Of a DNA stretch of 64,000 nt, positions 23,311-34,709 are shown one piece after another (position 1 is the stretch's first letter; every line of letters begins with the position of its first letter). The stretch is taken from the NCBI GenBank assembly GCA_006384855.1, contig VCJN01003482.1:1-64000 (forward strand), read 5' to 3'. The notes below the pieces were generated by a model. The model had not been told where the DNA came from. It made no database searches and worked only from the letters and a program-made list of their open reading frames with translations. Origin of the DNA: Tetraselmis striata (Eukaryota; Chlorophyta; Chlorodendrophyceae; Chlorodendrales; Chlorodendraceae). Position numbers and translations under genes: made by a program.

Positions 23311-25310
23311 GCTCTCCCTTTTACTCTCTTTCTCTCCCTCTCCCTCTGTTGCACATGAATATGCACATAAATACACAATACATATGGTTTCGGAGCCCGA
23401 GTCGCTCCTCTCGGGCGACTCGGGCTCCGAAACCATTGGAACATACATATTGATGTGTGTCTGTGTTTGCCGAAATGGTTTTGGAGATTTCCGGGCTCCG
23501 AAACCAAGCCAACTGCTCTGAAGCCATGCTAATACAAGCATCCACCCCCCCCCCCCCCCCCCCCCCCCCCCCGCCGTCAAAAGTGCCGTCTGACAATACC
23601 ACACCTTTCAGATGCATATCCACAAGCGTATTATTCATTGCCGTCACCCTTAAACTTGATTCATCGATTGAACTTTCCGCTAAACTATCGATGCATCTAC
23701 AATTAAGGGCGGAATTAATCTACCCATCGCCGATTATATTTCTGTGCGGAATTAATCTATATATTGATGTTTACAACTGCACAAGAATATTATTCATCCC
23801 CCCCCACCAGCTCGGCGGCAGACATGCCGCAGCCCATTTCAGACGAATAATCCAAGGTATGTTCATTAAGTAGTATACAGCAGCGCAAAGGTATGCATCG
23901 TTGTATATACCGCAGCTCTCAAACATGCGCCGCGCGCACACGGTAGACGTACATTCATCCACATAGGTATGGGGTTTGCGAATTCAGTCGACATGCCCGT
24001 ACGCAATGGGACCGGGTTTGCTTGGCCGTGTTAGCAGCATGCAGCTACGGTGGTCTGAGCAGCGCCCGCTGTCGACCGTATGCGGCCTGTTTTCCCATCT
24101 GGGCGGCTCTACCACATTGTATGACATGGAGGTGCCACCGCAGGGCGTGCAGAACCGCGCGTACAAGATGCTCGCGGCCTTCCGCAGCGCCGCGCGGAAG
24201 GTGAAGAACACAGAGTACACCGGCGGCGACGCGCCCAGCAGCGGCCTCATCGCCCTCAACTACCTGCTGCAGGTGCCCCCCCCCCCCCCCCCCCCCCAAC
24301 CCCCCTGGCTAACCTCCCCGGTCATTCGCCTGGTACTGACCGTGCCGTGTGCCGCCAGGTGTGCGACAAGGTGGCAGTGTACGGCCTCTCCAGCGAGCGC
24401 AGCAGCAGCGACGAGTCCAGCACCTGGCCCTACCACTACTTCGCCTTCAAACAGTTTCCCATGGCGAGTGCCCCCCCCGCCGCCGCCGTCCCCTTTCTCC
24501 GCCAACCACACCCACTAAGACCACACGAACATTGTCCTTACGATCCAAGCTCATGATAGATCGATGTGACACTGCCATTAGACGTCTAGAGAGAAAGCCA
24601 ATGGTAACCCAAGCGGCTTGATGTAGCCAACTACAGGCGCCAACCCACTTACAAGAGAATATATATACCGTGCCCTGCTGCCCTCCGGAGTTCAGATTTA
24701 GACTGAGGCGTCTCAGCTTTATTAATATCACAGAAGTTAAAGCAACACCCCGGCACCTCGATCGCGGGGGCTGAAATTCGTGGTACTTCAGTAAGAGAAC
24801 AGCCGCCTGCAGATCCGCGAGTGCGTCAACCTGTGCGCCGCTGGGGCTCTTTTGGACACCCCGACATGTCCGTGAAAGTCCACATAGCGTTTTCGCATAC
24901 TTGCAGGACCCTTGGACGAATTGCGAGAATGCGGGGGAAGTGCGTCAACCCTACACTGGGGGGCTTCAGGACAGATATAAATGAACTCCGATCGGGGCGG
25001 AATCAAGCGATCACTGCGAGTCTCTAGGGTTCGGCGGCCTGGAAGCAGGGTTGATCGGCCATGAGTGCGGTGGCGGCGGCTGACTGTGCCCCCCCTCCCT
25101 CCCCCCCCCTCTCAGCTGCACCTGGACTCGGTGCAGCTGCGCGCGCACCCTCACCATTCGTTCGAGGCGGAGGGCGACCTCATCCGGCTGCTGGCAAAGG
25201 GCTCGCGCGTCAAGTACTGCTCCGACCCCATGATCCCCGCCAACAAGCTCAAGCACTGCGGCTGGGCGGAGCCGCCCCACGCGCGATGGTCCTCCCGGCA
25301 CGCGAGTTGA
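17757..25310 (+). CDS. GT29 sialyltransferase-like type II membrane protein (about 11 exons)
   Basis: Well-supported exons are 18551-18908, 19009-19083, 19255-19308, 20359-20586, 21341-21542, 22015-22175, 22916-23149, 24144-24272, 24359-24463 and 25116-25310 (TGA). Phases agree throughout if the intron at 24464 uses a GC donor (GCGAGT). They give about 579 residues. Sialylmotif L is CALVGNSGIMKLQNFGPVID...DAIMRVNQ. Motif S is TGGDAPSSGLIALNYLLQ followed by VCDKVAVYG. HYF in the next exon resembles motif III, and HSFEAE gives the HxxxxE of motif VS. GT29 enzymes transfer sialic acid or related sugars from CMP donors in the Golgi lumen. A likely first exon at 17757-17954 encodes a basic start and a signal anchor (NLPSLLGLVMLTWWV), but its phase does not match 18551 directly, so a small exon is missing. 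The second exon is a strongly acidic stem. Actual donor and acceptor sugars are unknown. Confidence 0.8.
20850..21270 (+). repeat. Degenerate CTGAATTC-motif cluster in a GT29 intron
   Basis: Variants of CTGAATTC(A/T)G(G)CC and its reverse recur many times in this stretch without a fixed period. It lies wholly within an intron. Origin unknown; a decayed minisatellite is possible. Confidence 0.5.
21555..21762. repeat. Foldback (MITE-like) sequence in a GT29 intron
   Basis: The arm at about 21559-21610 (CACTGCAAATAC...CTGCCTGCCAGAGGTCAAA) is matched in reverse by about 21695-21755 (GCACTGCGGACAAG...CTGCCACAGGTCCAA). A third copy of the arm is at about 28505-28560. This fits a small inverted-repeat element. 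Ends and target duplication were not resolved. Confidence 0.5.
23264..23340 (+). repeat. (TC)n microsatellite
   Basis: A run of TC dinucleotides with a few interruptions, in a GT29 intron. Confidence 0.85.
23386..23434. repeat. Perfect 20-bp hairpin in a GT29 intron
   Basis: 23386-23405 and 23415-23434 are exact reverse complements around a 9-nt loop. The arm's core, GGGCTCCGAAACCA, occurs again at about 23490-23505. The strength and loop size would suit a small-RNA precursor; a foldback remnant is equally possible. Confidence 0.8.
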
Positions 25311-27325
25311 CGAGGACGGAATAACGGCCTGTCGCCTATGTCTATGACGCAGCTAAGCTGCCCCGCGGTCTGTGAGCATTCATAAAGTACCAAGAATCCT
25401 TCACATCGGCGGCGCCATTCATGTTGTTGCGACTGAGGTTACCGAGGGACACTCGGGACAGCGACAATGGCCGAAAGAGTACATCCCCTGTGGGTTGAGG
25501 GTAGACAAAGGTGTCGGCACCGTGATACAAACACCGACGCGAGAAAGGACCCGCCCCACGCCTGCCATTTTGCTGTTGATGAAGGTCTCCCGCTTATACG
25601 GCACCTGCTGGTACACGTTTGCAGCATGTTAATACCCCAATTCGAGGCTTGATTTCCGGGTGCTCGTTGGCGCGCTGACGTCCCCGATTAGAAGCACCGT
25701 AAGATTAGCACTGCTGGTAATAAATGTTCTGGCAGTCTGTCCGGCACAGCGGACAAAGCCACGGGCCCTCAAACCATGTTGCCAGCCAGCCAGAGATGAC
25801 TACCCGCAGCCTCAGTGAAGGTTGCGCATCGTCTCAATGGCAAAGGATGTGCTAATCAGCCGGTGGGAGATATTTCGGGGGGGGGGGGGGGGGGGGGGTC
25901 CTTCACCCCCTCCCCCCCCTCCCCTTTTTTGGTCACTCTTTCCGATCTTGAACTGCATTTACCGTCCGTTCTTCATCATCGAGCGTTTTGCTGGACGATC
26001 TGAATTTGCGGTGAGGAGTTGGGAGGCTACTCCATAGACTGCAGCATAGTCGGACGGCGGTTCGGCAGACTTGGTCATGTCAGCCGGATGGGCTTTCGAC
26101 GCCTACCCGGCCGCATTTTGTCATCATGGGTGCATCACAAGCGCCCCGGGGACAGCCTCAGAATGACTTATGGTCTTGTGGTACAGAAGGCTCTCAAGTT
26201 TGGCATCGGCACCACATAGGTCAATAGTGACCAATCGATCACTAGCATAGGACAAAGCGCTGAAGCGCATGCCGTAGCGCCTGCCATATCCACGGATGCA
26301 CGACCGAGACTGTCATGACCTACCTGGTCAGCTGGGGTTCAGCCAGGGTTTCAGAACTTAATGGGAAGCTCAGATAGGGCAGTTGATCACATAGGGTTTC
26401 ATAACCTAGTCATAGCCCTAGGCAGGTCATGAGGAGACCTACATCCAAGTCCTTGCTGAAGTTTGTGGCGAAGTGTACGTGCTCGTCCTTGGGCGTGTGG
26501 ACTTCGTGACAAAGTGTACAATTGCTTCCTTCATCATCAGCTCCTTGTGGCAAGGTGTACGGCTCCTTCATTTGGCAGCTGGATTCTGTGGACAAGTATA
26601 TCTTTACCGGCGACGAGTTATTCTTACTGATGGTGTATATGTATTATACGAGAGTCGTACGGGCGGTAGATATAGTCGGCGGCGGCGCGACATCACAGTG
26701 GCGCGAGACCCAAGTAGCGAGGCGGCGAAATCACGGACATCCTAACGCGGGGCCTCATGGGGGTCCTCCGTGGGGTACCCAAGCGGGACTTTTAACAGAC
26801 ACCCCTTAGGGGGACTGCCTACGTAAGACGATGTACTTTGCGACTGCTGGTACGGAGCGCAGCAAGACCAACACTGTAGCCACAGCTATGTAGCAGTACA
26901 TTACTTACTTAGTGTCCTGTAGGTAGGCCGCCCATTGAGCCGGTGAAAGCAGGAATACGAAGATGCGACGGCGCACAACCTCAAAGGCAAGCCGAAGAAG
27001 CTCAGAAGGAATCCTGTAGTGGAGAGGACTTTGCTACGGGCTGGGAATAATCGAATAAATAGCCATGGCGGCAAATGCGATAGGCCGCATGCGCAACAAA
27101 TACATATCAAGCACACGTAACATAGCATGCAAAAAGATGGCCCTCCGCAGACAGTGCGGGGAAATTTGGCCGCCAGGGGGGCGGAAAGCATCAGAGGCCA
27201 TACATGTGGCATTGGCGCCGCCGGCACACGTGCGCACACTGCAAATGCGGGGTAACGTGCACCAGAGGGCGGCGATGCCGCATCCGTGCTTGCTACTTTG
27301 GGTGTTGGTACATGCACTAATATGC
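25311..27325. other. Intergenic, no gene recognised
   Basis: Between the GT29 stop and the second SINE I find no coding or RNA gene. A G homopolymer lies at 25878-25898. Open frames are short and unremarkable. Confidence 0.5.
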
Positions 27326-27576
27326 GGTACATTCCTTGTCCGCTCGGTTGACAAGGAATTCGTACGCGAGAGGTTCCGGGTTCGATTACTGGTCGATGTA
27401 TTTCGGCAATGTCGGCCCGGCGTGTCCCGGGTTTACCCGGTTGGTGCATTAGCCCTTCCGGTTCGAATTTGGCAATGGTCTACGGGCTATGCCAGACCTA
27501 CGACTGCATTGGCGCACGAGGTCAAGTGCTGGGGCGGCTTCAGCCGATGTCCCGGGGCGAACTGTACTTTACTGTT
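27326..27576 (+). mobile_element. SINE-like element, copy 2
   Basis: Same family as the 6.7-kb copy: CATTCCTTGTCCGCTCGG at the start, CCGGGTTCGATTACTGG as B box, TATTTCGGCAATGTCGGCCC, GTTTACCCGG, and the end GGGGCGGCTTCAGCCGATGT followed by a T-rich tail. Confidence 0.75.
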
Positions 27577-28118
27577 AACATGCGGGACGGTTGAGGAGCC
27601 GGCAAACCCATTCTTTGTCGCTGGGCCCACCATGAGCGGAGCATCCCGAGTGCGGCAGGCGTGGCGGAGTGGCGGCACCACCCGCGCCCCACCTCCACGC
27701 GGTGGGCGGTGTTGACCCCTAGGACCCGTGCCCGGCTGGGTGCGGTAGGGGGCTGAGCGCCTGATCGCGGTGACCGGTTGTCCCCAACCCTCGGATCATT
27801 CGAACGACCATGGAGCCGTACGGGGGGCTTACAGCGAATTTCAAATCTCTGCCGCTCACCAGGGCGGCGCGCGCTGCCTACACTATACAATACTACATGC
27901 GTTCGTCTTTGGTTGTATACCGGTAGTCACTGCGGCAATGGGATGCCACTGCGCGCAAAACGCTACCTCGGCTAGCCGATGCCATTAGGTGTATGCAACG
28001 CTCCGAAACCAGTGCGGCACTTCCATCATGTGGGAGAAGACTCTTCGTGCTTCAGTTTGAATTGGCAAGAGTGTCGCACTGGGTGGGCACGGGTAGCATA
28101 AGTAAGGGCTGTGGGGCT

Positions 28119-30158
28119 TCAGGAGCCGCGGCGCACGAAGCCCCGGCGCCCAGGCTGCGCCGCCGCCTCGCGCCTGTTGAGCACCGGCAGCTCCCCTCCG
28201 CAGCGCGCCGCCCCCGGCGCCTCCCCGTCCACGCCCCACTGCACCACCGTGCCGTCCCACGACACGGACACCAGCATGGGCAGGCTCGGGTGCCAGCTGC
28301 AGTCGCGCACCGTGTGGTCGTGGTGCTCCAAGACCGACACCTGCGCCGCATGCCCGGCACGGTTCAGCAACGGACGGGAACGACCCAGCCGATGACCCAG
28401 GCCATGATAGCAATGCATCACCATTCATCCGTGCTGGTATCGAAAATATGCGGCCAAGACGCGAACACCCGTCCGGCTGCCTACGCATGCCGACGCGGCA
28501 TCCAAAGCACTGCGAATACAAACCTGACCCGCCGGCCAGAGGTTAAATGCAGACGGAACTATAGCGGATGAGCGATAGGAAACGTTTCTTTTTCGCCCCC
28601 GGGACAGGGCTGGAAACAGTGCAACCCTTGCCGCGTCTGTACGGCGGCCGTTGAGGCAGCGATCGAGAAAGCCCTGGGTAGGCGTTGAGGCAGCGATCGA
28701 GAAAGCCCTGGGTAAGCGGTGCTCTGGTACAGCCATCGAGATGATTGCCGACACGTTCTTATAGGTTGCCTGCCAGCCCGATAATAGGCGTATAGTAAGT
28801 GGTCTTATAGGTGCATCGGGACCCGTAGTGAATCCGATCTTCTTTCATGATAAACCTAGACACAGATAGGTAGCCGGATATGCAAGGGTCCCTCAGAAGG
28901 CGCTAGCTGGATGGGGCACTGCTCGAGTGCTGTACCTGAGTGGGTACAACCATACAGCGCGCAGCACCGAAACGAATCTGAGCGCAAAACTCTAGATGTA
29001 AAGTCTTGACACCGCGCCGGCACCTGTACATCCCTCTCCGTTTTCTCTCTCTCTCAGTGAAGTATACGTGTGCATAGCGCGAAGGGCGAGAAAGGGCGGG
29101 GGAAGGGGCGGGGGGGGGGGGGGGGGGGGGGGGGGGTAGGACGGCGCGCTCACGCGCTCGCCGGTGAGCAGGTCGTAGATGTAGATGCTGCCCTCGTGGG
29201 AGCCGGTGTAGATGAAGCGCTGCCCCGTGGAGACGGCGGGCGAGAAGTAGCAGCGGATGAGGGTGCCGACGACGCTGTGGCCGTGGTACGTCTTGAGGCT
29301 CACGTCCTGCGGGTGGCGCACGTCGTAGCCGCGCGCCGGGTAATCCATCCAGCGGTAGTCCCACCCGCGAAGCCGCGGCAGGTCCGCCGGCACCGGCAGC
29401 CCCTGCAGGCACGGCGCAAGGCGGTGCGTTCAGAGGGAGGGGCGGGGAGGGGAGGAGGGAAAATAGACGAACGTGCCCGCGAGCTGTACACAGACAACAC
29501 AACCTAGACCAATGGAATTGCGGGCCGGGAATCAGCTTGCATTCAAAAGCGGCAGCAGGGCTCTGGAGATGAAACACTCACCGCAAACGTCTGCATCAAT
29601 TATAAAGACATGCCGTACAATTGAATACGGTGCGCGGGGTGATAAAATGACGAATTGTATTGCAGCTCCGCGTCGGAATGTTCGTTTTGCATTCGTCTAG
29701 TATTCTGTATTATTTTTCTGTTTTAATAGTTTTTCCCTTATAACGCAGGGGAGGAGGGTCAAAACCGATTATTATCTACTGCAGACCGTTTGTGTGTGTA
29801 CGGTATAGGTACAGGGCGCAGTATTCACACAGCCCCGAAGTTATCCGGTCTGATAATTTTGTATACATTTAAAATTCTCTCATCATTATCAACCCCAGTC
29901 CCAAATTGCACTTGCAACGGCATTTGTTGAGTACGCGTACCGGGTTGAGATTTGTACGGCAGTACAGTACATCATACAATTCTCGATAAATACCCGTCCA
30001 GCGTAATGTTACGAATAATCTACATAATCCTCGCATCTAATATAAGTGCGAGTAGTTATAGCAGAACGCACTTGACTATTTACTGGTGCATACAGCTGCA
30101 AATCTGACCGCCCCATTATTCATCACCCATATATACATACATATAGATATATATATAC

Positions 30159-30222
<64 letters not shown>

Positions 30223-33200
30223 ACATATGACGAGACATATCGGCGTTGTGGTATGAGCAGGTCCCGCGTAATTTCGTGTGTTGCCCGAGTGTTGTATGAA
30301 AGTCGGTGCACAGCGGGGCGCAGTCATCGGGGCACACCCGGTAGTCCGCGTCGCTGTACATCTTGCGCACGTCCCACAGCTTGATGGACTGGTCTTTGCT
30401 GTTGGTGATGAAGTGCCGTCCGTCGCCCTGCGCAGCGAGCCGCCCGCCAGGATGAAGGGAGGCAATGGAGCGGCCAAAGGCGACAGGGGGGGGGGGGGGG
30501 GGAGGCTGTGAGATGCCGGAAGGCGCGGCGGGCGGTCAGCCCTAATTAGGGATTCAAAAAATCGAATTGGGGATTCATTTCAGGCTCCCAAAATTTTAAA
30601 AACCGACTCAATTTCGAGGCCCTTCAGTTGCAGGGCACATTGGGTGGGTAGTGGTTAGCATAGCAGCCGAGGTTTGATGAAACAACCCGCTTCCATAGTG
30701 GCATTGGCAAACGCAATGCACCCAGAGTTGGGTCCAAAAACATGCCGCACATCGAGCAAGACCCTTTGCACATGAGGCACCTTTGCACTGTGCGGAGGTG
30801 CCCGTACAGTCGGCTGAATTCAGGATACAGGATTTTGTCTGGGATTCGGCTTGTTACGTCTTTCATCCATCTGACCGGATGTAATATATCAAATTAATGA
30901 ATCAGGGTTCCCGATTACGCCGTCATCAGAGACAGGGTTTAAATATGAAGTTCAATGCAGTTATTCCTGATTTTTAAAAATATTCATATTTTTTGAAAGA
31001 TACTTCGAAAAACTAGTTGTTGGGTTTTTGAAAATTGGGGTTTTCTAGGGCTCATTGCACTGCAAGGGGCTGCGTACCTTGGGGTCGATGTGCGTGATGC
31101 CCTGGGTGTGTCCCACAAACACGCCCTGCGGCCGGCCGGCTAGAGGCTATGCAGCGCTTGTCCCACAGCTGCGCGCGCGGGGGGTGGCGGCACTCAAGGT
31201 CAGCCGCTCCCCACAGCTATACCTACCTTTGATCGATACTTGATGCGGACCCTTACTGGAGCGACGGGACAGGCCTCTGACACGCAGACAGAGACAGGCT
31301 CACGCTGCCCCAATTCTAGTGTCTCGTACACTCACAACGTTCCTCAAGGAGACATCATTGCAATCCCCGGGCCCAGTTTCGCCAGTAAAACCGTCAGCAT
31401 CCGCAGTTTCGTAACTTGTTTATGTTTTAATTTTCATGAATGCAAGAGTGGCCAGGCTTTGAATACGCCGGTATCATGACGCCGCAACTAACCCAGGAGG
31501 TGAATCAGAATAGAGTAGAATATGTCTTGATGATTTGGCTTTTCTCGAAAAAAATCTAAAATATACATCTGAATTGTATTGTGAATTGATTTCGGATAGC
31601 ACTGAAGACATTTTTCATTGTGTATTGGCCATTTATTCAGGAAACGTTGACGTACGCGGCCACAGTGGCGGCGGTGACAATCATGGTGTGGGATTTGGGG
31701 GGGAGGGGCGCACCTTGCAGAGCTCGTCGTCGCTGCCGGTGAGGATGAGGTTGGAGGATTCGTCCAGGAAAGCAACAGCGTTGACGTCGTTGTTGTGCCC
31801 GTGGACGTGAAGGCTGGCCTGCAGTGGCGGACCCAAGGAAGTGACGGCGGCACTGTCAGCTCGCTTGGGCTGGCTGATTGTCAACCGCCATGCAGTGTGT
31901 GTGGGGGCAGGGGCAGGAGAAGGGGGGGGGGGGGGGGGGGGGGGCGGGCTGCTTAGTAGGGCAAATGAGCATGGGGAACGGAAGCGCGGTGGCCCACCTT
32001 CTCCTCCTGCACGTCGTAGATGATCATGGAGTGGTCGTTGGTGCCCGCCACCAGCTCCCGGCCTGAACGGCAGACGCACGGGCGCAGCAGGGAGGGGATG
32101 GATGAAAGGGAAAGGGACGAGACACCAAAGAGACTGCAGCTTTGCTGATGGGCGCCGTCATGGCTGACCCCTGGACGAGGACGCGGCTTTCGCTTTCCTC
32201 CGGGGGGGGGGGGGGGGGGGGCGCACCGTCCGACGACCACCTGACGGACCAGATGCCAAAGCCGCTGTCCGAGCCGCTGTCTGCAGGGATGTTGCCATGC
32301 GGAGCAGCAACGTGAGCCGCCCCTCTCAGGGCACATCACGATGCACACAATGGGGCGTGTCTGGGGAGAGGAGGCGGGGGGAAGAGGGGGGCGCACTGTC
32401 GAGGTGCATCTCCTCGTGGACGTCGGTGATGTTGGCGATCGAGTAGAGCCCGTCGCAGCGGCTGCCCACATTGACCTGGCGCACACCCGACTCACTTATC
32501 ATCGGGTCCCGAGTCCGGGCGGACGCGCCCAAACCAGGGTGGCACATGAGGAGGGGCGGTGGACGCGTACCACATGCACGCTAGGGCGTGATGGAGGCGT
32601 AGATGAGCAGCCGCTGGTCGGGCGACAGGCAGGTGTCGGTGACCGTCCAGCGCAGGTTGCGCGCGACGATGTCCTTGCGCAGCTTGAAGTTGTTGCCCAC
32701 CTGGCAGGCATGGGCCGGGGGGGGGGGGGCGGGGGGGGGGGGGGGCGGCGGGCGCAGGTGCTCTCTAAGTTTGAAGCGCTCAGGTGATCCTCCCCTGGGC
32801 ATGAGGCGCCAAGGCCTTCAACACCCTGCCGGCATGCGGGACAGTGCGTTTGCTCCACCCCCCTCCCTCCCCCCCTCTCCGGTCTCTCCACTCTCCACCC
32901 TCCTCCTCCCCGTCTACCACGCCAAGAGGGGAAACAGCCAGCCAACACCTGCCGGCATGCAACAAGGAAGCATTCGACGCAATGTCACAAAAACTCGCGC
33001 TTTTTGGAATGCGAGAAGTCGATTGAATGGGACGGTGCTTGAGGCAGCAATGGGCGCGGCAGGTTGATGTGGGAAAGGCGGCTGGGTTTGGTTGGGAGAA
33101 GGGGGCGGGGAGAGGGGGAGGGAAGGGGGGCGCACGTCGTAGAGGCAGATCTGGTTCTCCTGGGAAGCGGCGACGAAGATGGAGCCGTCGCGCGTGAACT

Positions 33201-34709
33201 GGCCAATGTAGGCGCGCCCGCGGAGCTGCTCCACGATGCTGGCGCGGTCGCGGTAGACACGGGCGGCATCAGCATCCACGTACCAAGCGCATGCGTGTGC
33301 GTGCGCGAGCATCATACCAGACATACCACATACGTACATAGTATGATGCGTGTGATGTGCATGTGTGTGCATGTGTACGTGTGTGTGTGATGTGCATGTG
33401 TGTGTATGTGTGTCGTGTTGTTGAAAAAGAACATTGTGAATAACAACCTGCCCTATCTGTCAAAACAGTGGTGCATCTACAGCAGATCTTCCGAAAGCTT
33501 GCATGACAGCCCAGCCTATGGCTCATGTTCCTTGCACAAATGGGGTGGGATGCCCAATTTGAGGGTTATATTACAAGTTATTATCGGTGCGCCGGCAACA
33601 GTTCCTCGGCCGTGGTGGCGCTTGCGTGTTTGTGTTGAGGGAGGGTGGAGGGAGGGGGGTAGTACCTGCAGGGCTTGGTGGGCACGAAGCGGTTGGTGAT
33701 ATGGCAGCGCTGCGCGGGGCTCATGCCCTGCCGCGGCACGCCCGCCTCGCGCCAGGACAGCATGCGGGACAGGTGGTGGCGCCGCTTGGGGGCCGACCCG
33801 CCGGCCTGCTGCCAGCGCAGCGGTCACGGCGGCACAGGTGAGGCGGGCAGGCGAGGGGCGCAGCCAGGGGAGCTCTCGCAAGGGCGGGGCGGGTGAGGAG
33901 GGCGGCGGCGGGGGCGGGGGCGGGGCGGGGCCGCACCGCGCTCGCTGATTTGGGCAGGTTGCAAGCGGTGGCGTACGCGCAGTGCTTCGCCACATCTGCG
34001 GCCACATCCGCCACCAGCTCCTCCGGCTCGATGTCCGCAATTTTCTTGAATTTGTTGAGCGCTCTATTATAGGAAAGGGGGAAGGGTGGGTGTTAGCTGG
34101 TGGTGTAGGTTGTGGCAGGTCGTAGAAGCGATGCGCTTGCATGTCTCTGCGTGTATTTATTCGGAAGGGTACACACGCAGAACAGCGGGCGGGGGGGGGG
34201 GGGGGGGGGGGGGGGGGGCGGGGGGGGAGGGAGGGGAGGGTTGGGGGTCGGTGTTGGGTGCGCAGCAGCTTTCGGATACGGACGCAATGGATCATGACTC
34301 CATGAGGCCTCATATACTCGTTTCAGGGGAGGCGGGCGGGGGGGGGGGGGGGGGGGTGGGGGGCTCACAGGATACGATTGGCTGATGGCAGCATGGTGTA
34401 CCCAAAGTCGTCCTCCATGTCGTCCGACTCTTCCCCCTCCTCCCATTCAAACTCCTCCTCCTCTTCCTCATCGTCGTCGTCGTCGTCGTCATCCTCCCCC
34501 TCGCTGTAGTCCCCGTCCTCCTCCTCGCCCTGCCCCATGATGGCCTCCGCCAGCAACGCCATCACCGTGTCACGATCCGGCAAGCAGACCTCCCCATCGC
34601 TGTCCGCCTCCTCCGCAGAGGAGCCGCCGCCCTGTGGCAGCCGCCCCGACGGCTCCGATGCGGACGCCGCCTGTGCTGCTGCAGCATCGTCGCTGCTGTC
34701 GCCCGCCAT
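28119..34709 (-). CDS. DCAF11: DCAF11/LEC14B-type WD40-repeat protein (13 exons, with frame lesions)
   Basis: Exons on the minus strand: 34709-34369, 34063-33937, 33806-33666, 33238-33136, 32700-32571, 32475-32397, 32280-32227, 32062-31998, 31818-31714, 31168-31078, 30427-30338, 29402-29154, 28340-28119; about 597 residues. The N-terminus is a long Asp/Glu-rich tail. The family signature is clear: [113 protein letters not shown]. Family members are substrate receptors for CUL4-DDB1 ubiquitin ligases. Three breaks are seen. One extra base near 32583 makes a TAG. A CCGG duplication at about 31130-31139 shifts the frame; removing those 4 nt restores phase 0 at both exon ends. The phase between exons 2 and 3 does not agree. 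It may be a young pseudogene, or these may be sequence errors. Confidence 0.8.
28588..28770 (+). repeat. Dispersed repeat family D, copy 2
   Basis: Contains TTTTTCGCCCCCGGGACAGG, CAACCCTTGCCGCGTC, GGCGGCCGTTGAGGCAGCGA and AGCCCTGGGTAGGCG. A stretch of about 34 bp (GTTGAGGCAGCGATCGAGAA...) is duplicated in tandem at about 28649-28716. It lies within the last 500 bp before the WD40 gene's final exon, read from the plus strand. Confidence 0.65.
30133..30218. repeat. (TA)n microsatellite
   Basis: A nearly pure TA run inside a WD40-gene intron, preceded by imperfect ATATAC units. Confidence 0.9.

Noticed and set aside
34093-34446. Pro/Gly homopolymer frames around the G runs
   Set aside because: Products of G or C homopolymers within introns of the WD40 gene.
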